Part shown: positions 45,480 through 52,718 of the stretch, in pieces
Layout: every line of letters begins with the position of its first letter
Numbering within the stretch: the stretch's first letter is position 1
From: WHSW01 sp963777775
Lineage (GTDB): Bacteria > Actinomycetota > Thermoleophilia > Solirubrobacterales > 70-9
DNA: 64,000 nt
Reading direction: 5' to 3'
Assembly (NCBI GenBank): GCA_963777775.1
Contig: CAVZRL010000009.1
Span: 1,674,001-1,738,000 of the forward strand
Translations under genes and position numbers: made by a program
Notes under the pieces: model-generated
Databases searched by the model: none
What the model saw: the letters and a program-made list of their open reading frames with translations, nothing else
Told to the model about the DNA's origin: nothing

Positions 45480-45676
45480 CGCCGACATACGGTCGGTGGT
45501 CAAGGGAAGTCCGGTGAGAAACCGGCGCGGTCCCGCCACTGTGACCGGGCAGCACGGCGTCGCATGACTGACGTCGGCCACTGAGATCGCGAGAGCGACC
45601 TCGGGAAGGCGCGACGACCGGCCCGGAAGCCAGGAGACCTGCCCCGGCCAGCCAACACGTCCCTCGAGGAAAGGGT
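45480..45676 (+). promoter_or_regulatory. Cobalamin (AdoCbl) riboswitch
   Basis: The region shows the cobalamin riboswitch core: AAGGGAAGTCCGGTGAGAAA, then CCGGCGCGGTCCCGCCACTG (the B12 box is GCCACTG), TGACCGGG, and the closing GGAAGCCAGGAGACCTGCC. Conserved loops and spacing agree with the class that binds adenosylcobalamin. It lies directly upstream of the DUF4430/ECF operon. In this family ligand binding lowers expression, either by terminating transcription or hiding the ribosome site; no strong terminator is evident after it, so translational control is the more likely mode here. Confidence 0.95.
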
Positions 45677-45683
45677 GGCCCTG

Positions 45684-46694
45684 ATGACCACACGCAGTTC
45701 CCTCGCGCGACTCGCGCTCGCCGCGCTGTGCGCGCTCCCCCTGCTCGCGATCGCCCCCGCGCTCGCGGGCGCCAAGACAGAGCGCGCCGAGCTTCGCGTG
45801 CTGACCCCGACTCGGGTCCTCGACCCCGGCACGACGTATCTGACCGGCCCCGAGCGGGTCACCACCGACCCGGCGGCGGACTGCAACTTCGGCGGCGCCG
45901 GCGGCACCGGGGCCAGCTTCGAGTTCACCGAGCCGACCGCGCTCGGCCTGCTGGCGAGCGCGGCGCGCGCGAACCCGGACCTGCGCCCGCTCTCGGTCAC
46001 CGACGAGTTCGGGTTCGGGCTCGCGATCTGCGCGATCGGCCCTGTCGACGACCAGGAGGGCACCTTCTGGTACCTGAAGCGAAACCACACGGAGCTCAGC
46101 GTCGGGGCCGACCAGGAGCCGATCGCAAACGGCGACGAGTTCCTCGTCTTCCTGGCGCCGGACAACTTCCCGGCCCCGAATCCGGACGAGCTCGAGCTCG
46201 TCGCTCCCGCGCGAGCGAAGCCGGGGGAGCCGTTCACGGTCTCGGTGATCGAGCACGGGTGCGTTACCGACCAGGTCACGTTCGAGACCAGCTGCGAGAG
46301 CGTGCCGGCGGTTGGAGCGGCGGTCGGCGGGGCGATCACCGGCGCCGACGGGACCGCGGAGCTGACCGCGGACGCGGCCGGCAAGTTGAGCCTGGTTGCG
46401 ACGCGGGGCGCCGACATCCCCTCCAAGAGCCTCAAGGTCTGCGTGTCGGCGAACCCGGGCGAGTGCCCGGCGCGACGCGGCGAGCGCGTCTTCGGCACCT
46501 CGGAGCGCGACAAGATCAAGGGCACCGCCGGATCGGACAAGATTCGCTCCCGCGGCGGCGATGACCGCATCGATCTCCGCAAAGGCGGCGCTGATCGGGT
46601 CCGCTGCGGCGCCGGCGAGGACAAGGTGCTGGTCAAGCGCGGAGATCGCGACGACCGCATCTCGCGCAACTGCGAGGTGACCAGCAGACGATGA
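45684..46694 (+). CDS. Secreted DUF4430 (transcobalamin-beta-like) protein with RTX-like tail
   Basis: 336 aa. Signal peptide at residues 8-29 (ALAALCALPLLAIAPALA). Residues about 30-165 form a DUF4430-type domain; its hallmark is the aromatic-rich TFWYLKRNHTELSVGADQEP followed by NGDEFLVFLAP. This domain is the fold of the C-terminal beta domain of transcobalamin/intrinsic factor. A middle beta-sandwich (ARAKPGEPFTVSVIEHG) follows. The C-terminal 70 residues contain Asp/Gly repeats (GTAGSDKIRSRGGDDRIDLR, GAGEDKV) of hemolysin calcium-binding type. ATG 45684 has GGAAAGG 9-10 nt upstream. It is the first gene under the cobalamin riboswitch, so corrinoid capture is inferred. Stop overlaps the next start by 4 bp. 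Confidence 0.8.
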   Translation: MTTRSSLARLALAALCALPLLAIAPALAGAKTERAELRVLTPTRVLDPGTTYLTGPERVTTDPAADCNFGGAGGTGASFEFTEPTALGLLASAARANPDLRPLSVTDEFGFGLAICAIGPVDDQEGTFWYLKRNHTELSVGADQEPIANGDEFLVFLAPDNFPAPNPDELELVAPARAKPGEPFTVSVIEHGCVTDQVTFETSCESVPAVGAAVGGAITGADGTAELTADAAGKLSLVATRGADIPSKSLKVCVSANPGECPARRGERVFGTSERDKIKGTAGSDKIRSRGGDDRIDLRKGGADRVRCGAGEDKVLVKRGDRDDRISRNCEVTSRR

Positions 46695-47632
46695 AACCCG
46701 GCCGCGGCCTGCGGACGGCCCTCGCGGTCGCCGCGATCGCGACCGTCGCCGCGGGCTGTGGGCTCGGGTCCGGCGAGCGATCGGAGGGTGAGGCGACCCT
46801 GACCGTGACCCGCGATTACGGTGTCAAGGTGATGCTCGAGGCGAGCGAGCTCGAGCCGAGCGAATCGGAGACGGTGATCCGCATGCTCGATGCGGAGGCC
46901 GAGATCGCGACCCGCTACGGAGGCGGCTTCGTGCACTCGATCGACGGCGTTTCGGGCGAGGTGTCCGGCGGGCGCAGCCTCGACTGGTTCTTCTTTGTCA
47001 ACGGGATCGAGTCCTCGGTCGGGGCGGCCGAGGTGCCGGTTCGCGGCGGTGACCGGATCTGGTGGGACTACCGGGACTGGACCGACGCGATGCGCGCCCC
47101 GGCGGTGGTCGGGTCGTGGCCCGAGCCCTTTGCCCAGGCCTCGGCTGATGGCGGGCGGGTCCCGGTCCGGATCGAGTGCCGGGGAGCGGCAGCGCCCTGC
47201 GACGAGGTCGCCGAGCGGCTCGCCGATGCCGGCGTCGATGCGACCGCCCCGGCCGACGGGAGCGAGCCCGCGCTGCGCCTGCTGGTTGGAGCCTGGGCGC
47301 GGGTGGGCTCGGACCCGGTCGCGACCCAGCTCGACGACGGTCCCCAGGCGAGCGGCGTCTTCGCGCGCTTCGAGCGCTTCCGCTCCGGCTTCCGGCTCCT
47401 GGCGCTCGACGAGCGCGCCGAGGTCGCCCGTGCGCAGGCCTCCGACGCGGGGCTGGTCGCCGCCCTCCGCCGCGGCGAACGGCCGCCGACCTGGCTCGTC
47501 ACCGGCACCGACGCCGCCGGCGTCGCCGCTGCCGCCGAGGCGCTCGACGGCGACCGGCTCGCGCACCGCTACGCGCTTGCGGTGACGCCCGAGGGCGATC
47601 TCCGGCTGCCGGCCGGGCGGGGGTCCGGATGA
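46691..47632 (+). CDS. DUF4430 lipoprotein (transcobalamin-beta-like)
   Basis: 313 aa. Lipoprotein signal with VAAGC (Cys23) so it should be anchored on the outer face of the membrane. Residues about 36-130 form a DUF4430 domain: VTRDYGVKVMLEASELE, then LDWFFFVNGIESSVGAAEVP and GGDRIWWDYRDW, the same aromatic W..F.NG motif that lines the corrinoid pocket in transcobalamin beta domains. The remaining part is an alpha/beta region without recognised motifs (CRGAAAPCDEVAERLADAGV, TWLVTGTDAAG). It overlaps genes on both sides by 4 bp. A role as B12-binding subunit for the ECF importer is inferred. Confidence 0.8.
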   Translation: MKPGRGLRTALAVAAIATVAAGCGLGSGERSEGEATLTVTRDYGVKVMLEASELEPSESETVIRMLDAEAEIATRYGGGFVHSIDGVSGEVSGGRSLDWFFFVNGIESSVGAAEVPVRGGDRIWWDYRDWTDAMRAPAVVGSWPEPFAQASADGGRVPVRIECRGAAAPCDEVAERLADAGVDATAPADGSEPALRLLVGAWARVGSDPVATQLDDGPQASGVFARFERFRSGFRLLALDERAEVARAQASDAGLVAALRRGERPPTWLVTGTDAAGVAAAAEALDGDRLAHRYALAVTPEGDLRLPAGRGSG

Positions 47633-48510
47633 GGTCGCCGATCGCCTACTCGCCCCGCCCGGGCCCGCTCGGCGAGGCGAGCGCCCTCGCCGCCAGCGTC
47701 TACCTGGGATCGATCGCCGTCGTCGCCTTCGTCTGCTCGAACCCGATCGTGCTCGCGGGCGCCGGCGCGGCGGTCGTCGTCGCTGGAATCGGTGCGGGCG
47801 CCGGTCGCGCGCTCGCCGCCTCGGCGCGTTGGGCGGCGACCCTCGGCGTGCTGATCGCCGCCGTCAACGGGATCGCCTCGCAGCGCGGCGAGACGATCCT
47901 CGTCCGGGGCTGGGACCTGCCGCTGCTGGGCCAGGTCGATGTCAGCGGCGAGGCGCTGGCCGAGGGCGCGGTCCTCGCGTTGCGGATCGGGGTCGTGCTC
48001 GGCGCCTTCGCCGTCCACTCGGCCCGCGTCGATCCCGATCGGCTGATGCGCCTGGTGCGGCCGTTCGCCCGCCACTCGGCGCTCACCGCCGCGCTGATCA
48101 CCAGGCTGGTGCCGCTCGCGGCCGCCGATCACGCCCGGCTGCGCGACGCGATCGCCCTTCGCGGCCCGGGCGCCGCCCCGGGCGGCCGGGCGGCGTTGGC
48201 GCGGCGACTGCTTGCCGGCTCACTCGACCGGGCGGTCGAGGTTGCCGCCTCGCTCGAGCTGCGCGGCTACGCGCGTGGCGCCCCGCGCGCCGGCCGGCGG
48301 CCGCGCGCCTCGCGGCACTCGTGGCGGTTTGCGGCCGCCGGGGTCGCGATCGCGGCGCTCGGGATCGGTGGGCGGCTCGCCGGGGCGGGCGAGTTCGACG
48401 CTTACCCGGTCACCGTGGTCGAAGCCGACCCGGCGACGCTGGCGCTCGCCGCCGTGCTGCCGGTCCTCGCCGCGCTGCCGTTCGCCGGGCTCCGGAGGCG
48501 CCGTGGCTGA
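47629..48510 (+). CDS. ECF transporter T component (EcfT)
   Basis: 293 aa. Transmembrane coupling protein of energy-coupling-factor importers; it joins the S component to the ATPases. Several hydrophobic helices (SVYLGSIAVVAFVCSNPIVL, GAVLALRIGVVLGAFAV and others) and the cytoplasmic coupling helices with the family motif ELRGYARGAPR. A first partial motif is ALRGPGAAPGG. Starts at ATG 47629 overlapping the upstream stop by 4 bp, and its own end overlaps the ATPase gene by 8 bp. Confidence 0.88.
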   Translation: MRSPIAYSPRPGPLGEASALAASVYLGSIAVVAFVCSNPIVLAGAGAAVVVAGIGAGAGRALAASARWAATLGVLIAAVNGIASQRGETILVRGWDLPLLGQVDVSGEALAEGAVLALRIGVVLGAFAVHSARVDPDRLMRLVRPFARHSALTAALITRLVPLAAADHARLRDAIALRGPGAAPGGRAALARRLLAGSLDRAVEVAASLELRGYARGAPRAGRRPRASRHSWRFAAAGVAIAALGIGGRLAGAGEFDAYPVTVVEADPATLALAAVLPVLAALPFAGLRRRRG

Positions 48511-50140
48511 GCCGCTCGCGAGCTTCGACTCGTTCTCCTATCGCTATCCGGGCGCGGGCCGCCCGGCGCTGCGCGCGCTCGATCTCGAGCTCGGCGAGGG
48601 CGAGCTGGTGCTGCTCGCCGGCCGCTCGGGGTCGGGCAAGTCGAGCCTGCTGCGTGCCTGCTGCGGGCTGGTTCCGCACTACCACGGTGGCGAGGCGTGG
48701 GGCTCGGCCGAGGTCTGCGGCCTTGACGTGCGCGAGCACGGCCCCGCCGAGCTCGGTGGCCTGGTCGGCCTCGTCGGCCAGGACCCCGAGGCGCAGGTCG
48801 TCTCGGCGACCGTGCGCGGCGAGCTCGAGCTGCCGCTCGAGCTGCGCGGCGAGCCTGCGGCCGCGCGCGCGCGGGCGATCGAGGAGGTCGCGCTGGCGCT
48901 CGCCATCCCGCAGCTGCTCGACCGGGTCACCGACACGCTCTCGGGTGGCGAGCTACAACGCGTCGCGCTCGCCGCGGCGCTGGTTCTGCGACCGCGCCTG
49001 GTGCTGCTCGACGAGCCGACCTCGCAACTCGACCCGGTTGCCGGCGACGAGCTGATCGGCCTCCTGCGCCGGCTCAACGAGGAGTGGGGGATGGGGGTAG
49101 TGATGGCCGAGCACCGGCTCGAACGTTGCCTGGCGGCCGCAGACCGCGTGGTCTGCCTCGACGACGGCGCGGTCGCCTACGACGGCTCGCCGCAGCGGTT
49201 CGGGGAGTGGGCGAGCGAGGCCGATCCGACCCTCGCCACCCCGGCCGCACGGCTGTTCTCGCTCGCCGGCCTGCGCCCCTTGCCGGTCGGGGCCAAGGAC
49301 GCGCGCCGGACCCTGCGCGCGCACGGGATCGAGGTTCCGGCGCAGCCGGTCGCCGACCGCGAGCGCCGCGAGCGCCGCCGCCGCGACCATCCGCCGGCGC
49401 TTCGCGCGCGCGACCTCTGGATCGAGCTCGACCCGGGGCTCGGCCCCCGCGACGTTGTCCGCGGTCTCGAGCTCGCGGTCGAGCCCGGCGAGCGGGTTGC
49501 GCTCATGGGCCGCAACGGGGCCGGCAAGACAACCGTCCTGCGCGCGGCCGCGGGCCTGATCGAGCCGGTCCGGGGACGGATCGAGGTCCCCGCCGGCTGC
49601 GCGCTGCTCCCGCAGAGCCCGGCAGACCTGTTCCTGCACGAGCGCGTCGACGAGGAGCTGCCGGGCGCCGAGGGGATGCGAGCCCTGGCCGCGGTCGGGC
49701 TCGAATGGGCGGCCGGAACCGATCCGCGCGACCTCTCGGGCGGTGAGCGCGAGCGGCTGGCGCTGGCGATCGTGATCGCCGGCCGCGAGCGGTCAGCGCC
49801 CGGGATCGTCTGCCTCGACGAGCCGACCCGCGGTATGGACGGGGATCGCAAGGCGGGGTTGGCGCGGTGGCTGGTCGAGCTCGCGGGGCACGGGTCGGCG
49901 GCGCTGGTCGCGACCCACGACGTCGAGTTCGCGTCCCGGTTCGCCGACCGCGTGGTCCTGCTCGGCGACGGCGAGCTGATCGCCGACGGCCCGGTCGACG
50001 AGATCCTCTCGGGAGGCTGGTACTTCGCGACCGAGGTCGCCCGGGTGCTCGGCGGCGACGGCGCGATCACCCCTGAGGCGGGCGCCGGCGTGCTGCGCGC
50101 GGCGCTTGCCGCCGACCCGGTCGAGGCGGCGGGCCGATGA
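48503..50140 (+). CDS. ECF transporter tandem ATPase (EcfA-EcfA' fusion)
   Basis: 545 aa holding both ATPase halves in one chain. First half: Walker A AGRSGSGKSS, signature LSGGELQRVALAAALVL and Walker B LVLLDEPTSQLDP. Second half: Walker A MGRNGAGKTT (about residue 334), signature LSGGERERLALAIVIAG, Walker B IVCLDEPTRGMD and switch His in ATHDVEF. Q-loops read GLVGQDPEAQVVS and ALLPQSPADLF, as in EcfA1/A2 pairs. It supplies the ATP hydrolysis for uptake. GTG 48503 is chosen for its overlap with ecfT. The gene for the S component begins 4 bp before its stop. Confidence 0.9.
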   Translation: MAEPLASFDSFSYRYPGAGRPALRALDLELGEGELVLLAGRSGSGKSSLLRACCGLVPHYHGGEAWGSAEVCGLDVREHGPAELGGLVGLVGQDPEAQVVSATVRGELELPLELRGEPAAARARAIEEVALALAIPQLLDRVTDTLSGGELQRVALAAALVLRPRLVLLDEPTSQLDPVAGDELIGLLRRLNEEWGMGVVMAEHRLERCLAAADRVVCLDDGAVAYDGSPQRFGEWASEADPTLATPAARLFSLAGLRPLPVGAKDARRTLRAHGIEVPAQPVADRERRERRRRDHPPALRARDLWIELDPGLGPRDVVRGLELAVEPGERVALMGRNGAGKTTVLRAAAGLIEPVRGRIEVPAGCALLPQSPADLFLHERVDEELPGAEGMRALAAVGLEWAAGTDPRDLSGGERERLALAIVIAGRERSAPGIVCLDEPTRGMDGDRKAGLARWLVELAGHGSAALVATHDVEFASRFADRVVLLGDGELIADGPVDEILSGGWYFATEVARVLGGDGAITPEAGAGVLRAALAADPVEAAGR

Positions 50141-52116
50141 GCTGGCAGGTCGCAGTCTTCGCGCTCTTGGCGCTGGTCGTCGTGGCCGGCTTCGGCTGGT
50201 ACGAACGAGCCCGTCCGCCGGCCCGCCTGGTCGCCCTCGTGGCGGCGCTGGCGGCGCTGGCCGTCGCCGGCCGCCTCGTCCTGGCCCCGATCCCGAACGT
50301 GGTCGCGACCACTGACATCGCGCTGCTGACCGGCTACGCGCTCGGCGGGCCGCCGGGGTTCGCGGTCGGGGCGCTGGCGGCGCCGATCTCCAACATCTGG
50401 CTCGGGCAGGGTCCGTGGACCGCCTGGCAGATGGCCGGCTGGGGGCTGGTCGGCCTCGGCGGCGCCTGGCTCGCAGTTGTCAGCGGCCGCCGTCTCGGGC
50501 GTCTCGGCCTGGCTGTCTACTGCGCGCTCGCCGGCCTCGCCTACGGCGCCCTGCTCGATCTCTCGGTGATGGTCACCTACGGCGGCGAGCAGTCGCTGGA
50601 CCGCTACCTGGCGCTCTCGGCGCGGGGAGTACCGTTCAACGTGGCACACGCGGCCGGCAACTTCGCGATCGCGCTGCTCGCCGGCCCGGCATTGGTGAGG
50701 ATGATCGCGCGCTATCGCACCCGACTCGAGTTCGCCTGGCACCCGGCCGGGGCACTGCCGCTGGCCCTGCTGGCGCTGCTCGCGGGCGCCTGGACGCTCG
50801 CTCCGGCCGAGTCGGGCGCCGAGCCGGGCGGCGCAAGGCTGAGCGAGCGCGAGACAAGCGCCCGCTGGCTGGCGCGGACACAGAACGCCGACGGTGGCTT
50901 CGGGGCGACCAGCGAGTATCCGTCGAGCCCGGCGATGACCGGATGGGTGATGCTCGGCCTCGAGGGCGCCGGACGCAACCCGCTCGATGTGCGCAGCCAC
51001 GGCCGGTCGCCGGTCGATTACCTGCGCTCGCAGCGCGACCGGCTCGGCTCGCCAGGCGACCTCGAGCGCACGATCCTCGCTCTCGAGGGGGCGGGGCTCG
51101 ATTCGCGCGCCTTCGCCGACGCCGACCTCGTCGCTGAGCTTCGCTCGCAGCGGCGCCGTGACGGCTCGGTCCGCGGCCAGGTCAACCTGACCGCCTTCTA
51201 CGTGCTCGCGCTGCGCTCGGCCGGGGTCGAGAGCGGCAAGCTCGGCCGCCCTCTGCGCTGGCTGCGCCGCCACCAGGGCGATGACGGCGGGTGGGGCTTT
51301 CAGCCCGGTGCTCCGAGCGACGCCGATTCGACCGGGGCGGTCCTGCAGGCGCTCGCCGCGGCGGGTGCCCGTGACGGGCGGGCGAGCGCGGAGGGGTCGC
51401 GCTGGTTGCGTCGCGCCCAGCACAGCGGCGGCGGCTACGCGCTGGCGACGAACGGCGTCGTCAACGCCCAGTCGACCGCCTGGGCGGTGCAGGGGCTGAT
51501 CGCCGCCGGCGAGGGCCGCCCGGCGGTGCGGCGAGCGATCGCCAAGCTCAAGGACCTTCGCGCCGGCGACGGCCACTACCGCTACTCCGCCTCCAGCGAT
51601 CAGACGCCGATCTGGGTCACCTCGCAGGTCCTGCTCGCGGTGGAACGCCAAGCGTTCCCGCTCGCCGCGGTGGCGCGCGAGCCGACCCGGTCGGGGAGCG
51701 CCGGCGATACGAACAGCAGCGGCAGCGGCGATGGTGCCGTCACCACCCCCACCGCGACACCCCCGCCGAGCGGGTACAGCGGGCCGGTGGTCTCCGGCCC
51801 TGATCTCGGCGGGCTTCCCGATTACGGCGGGCTCGGTCGGGGAGGGGGTGTCGGCAGCGGCCCGGCAATCGGGGGTGGCGGCTCCGACTCCGGCGCGACG
51901 CCCGGCGGTGGCTCCGGCCCGTCCGCTGGTCAGCCGACCCCGCAACCGGCGAGCGACCTCGGCACGTTTGCCGAGCGGATCATCGCCGCCTCGACCGAGC
52001 CGACCAAGGCCGAGGTGGACGACGAGCCGCTGACCCCGTACGTCGCCGGCGGGCTCGGCCTGCTCGCACTGGCCCTGGGCGGCGGCTTTCTCTGGTACCG
52101 GCGCACGCTGCCCTAA
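50137..52116 (+). CDS. ECF S component fused to an alpha/alpha-barrel (transcobalamin-alpha-like) domain and C-terminal anchor
   Basis: 659 aa. Residues 1 to about 230 are an ECF S component with six hydrophobic segments and the family phrase VGALAAPISNIWLGQGPWTA followed by WQMAGWGLVGLGGAW. Residues about 240-510 are repeats of the prenyltransferase/squalene-cyclase alpha/alpha barrel: WLARTQNADGGFGATSEYPS, TAFYVLALRSAGVE, WLRRHQGDDGGWGFQPGAPS, WLRRAQHSGGGYALAT, TAWAVQGLIAAGEGR, GDGHYRYS. This is also the fold of the transcobalamin/intrinsic-factor alpha domain. A Gly/Ser/Pro linker (about 515-620) leads to a C-terminal membrane helix, YVAGGLGLLALALGGGFLWY. The barrel is inferred to lie outside the cell. 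Confidence 0.85.
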   Translation: MSWQVAVFALLALVVVAGFGWYERARPPARLVALVAALAALAVAGRLVLAPIPNVVATTDIALLTGYALGGPPGFAVGALAAPISNIWLGQGPWTAWQMAGWGLVGLGGAWLAVVSGRRLGRLGLAVYCALAGLAYGALLDLSVMVTYGGEQSLDRYLALSARGVPFNVAHAAGNFAIALLAGPALVRMIARYRTRLEFAWHPAGALPLALLALLAGAWTLAPAESGAEPGGARLSERETSARWLARTQNADGGFGATSEYPSSPAMTGWVMLGLEGAGRNPLDVRSHGRSPVDYLRSQRDRLGSPGDLERTILALEGAGLDSRAFADADLVAELRSQRRRDGSVRGQVNLTAFYVLALRSAGVESGKLGRPLRWLRRHQGDDGGWGFQPGAPSDADSTGAVLQALAAAGARDGRASAEGSRWLRRAQHSGGGYALATNGVVNAQSTAWAVQGLIAAGEGRPAVRRAIAKLKDLRAGDGHYRYSASSDQTPIWVTSQVLLAVERQAFPLAAVAREPTRSGSAGDTNSSGSGDGAVTTPTATPPPSGYSGPVVSGPDLGGLPDYGGLGRGGGVGSGPAIGGGGSDSGATPGGGSGPSAGQPTPQPASDLGTFAERIIAASTEPTKAEVDDEPLTPYVAGGLGLLALALGGGFLWYRRTLP

Positions 52117-52205
52117 GCCCGAACGTCCCGCAGTCCTCGGTATGGGCGGCACTCCGGGACGTTCGACGCGCGGCCGCGGACCTGGGTCGAATACCGTTTT
52201 CGGCA

Positions 52206-52715
52206 ATGGAGGTCGAGGAGGCGATCCGGACCCGGCGCACGCACAAGGCGTACCGGCGCCTGCCGGTCGACCGGGCGACGCTGGACCAGCTGTTCGAGCT
52301 CGCGCGTTGGGCGCCCAACCACCACCTGACCAACCCGTGGCGGTTCCGGGTCATCGGCCCTCGGGCGCTCGAGCGGCTCAAGCTCGCGGCCGGACCCGAG
52401 GCGGCGGCGAAGCTCGACCGCGCGCCGACCCTCGTCGTCTGCTCCTGCGCGCTCGGCGGTGATCCGATCACCGACGAGGAGGACCTGCACGCGAGCGCCG
52501 TCGCCGCGTACATCGTCCTGCTCGCCGCCCACGCCCGGGGTCTGGCGAGCTACTGGCGCACCCCCGCCGTGCTTCGCACGGCCGAGGGAGCGGCGGCGGT
52601 CGGGCTTGAGCCCGACGAGCGCTTCGTCGCTCTAATCCATCTCGGAGAGCCGGTCCAGGACAGGCCGGCGCCCGATCGCGAGCCGGTCGGCGCCGTGGTC
52701 GAGTACCTGGAGTAG
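52206..52715 (+). CDS. Nitroreductase-family FMN flavoprotein
   Basis: 169 aa. Opens MEVEEAIRTRRTHKAYRRLP, the FMN-phosphate-binding Arg-Arg pattern of the family, then ELARWAPNHHLTNPWRFRVI with the W.P...NPWRF motif. Helices LHASAVAAYIVLLAAHARGL and a final ALIHLGEP close the fold. It is probably a dimeric NAD(P)H-dependent reductase of unknown substrate. It starts 90 bp after the cobalamin operon; despite that neighbour it lacks the features that would make it BluB. It ends 3 bp before glpD. Confidence 0.8.
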   Translation: MEVEEAIRTRRTHKAYRRLPVDRATLDQLFELARWAPNHHLTNPWRFRVIGPRALERLKLAAGPEAAAKLDRAPTLVVCSCALGGDPITDEEDLHASAVAAYIVLLAAHARGLASYWRTPAVLRTAEGAAAVGLEPDERFVALIHLGEPVQDRPAPDREPVGAVVEYLE

Positions 52716-52718
52716 GCG

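Noticed and set aside
49177..52206. Very long minus-strand open frame (about 1000 codons) opposite the ECF genes
   Set aside because: It mirrors the codon structure of the plus-strand genes in very GC-rich DNA, has no recognisable domain and is full of Arg/Ala/Gly/Pro. The plus-strand genes have clear motifs and overlapping starts.
52206..52715. Nitroreductase considered as BluB (lower-ligand synthase for B12)
   Set aside because: It is about 50 residues shorter than BluB and its motifs fit general nitroreductases; proximity to the B12 operon alone is not enough, and it is not within the overlapping gene string.
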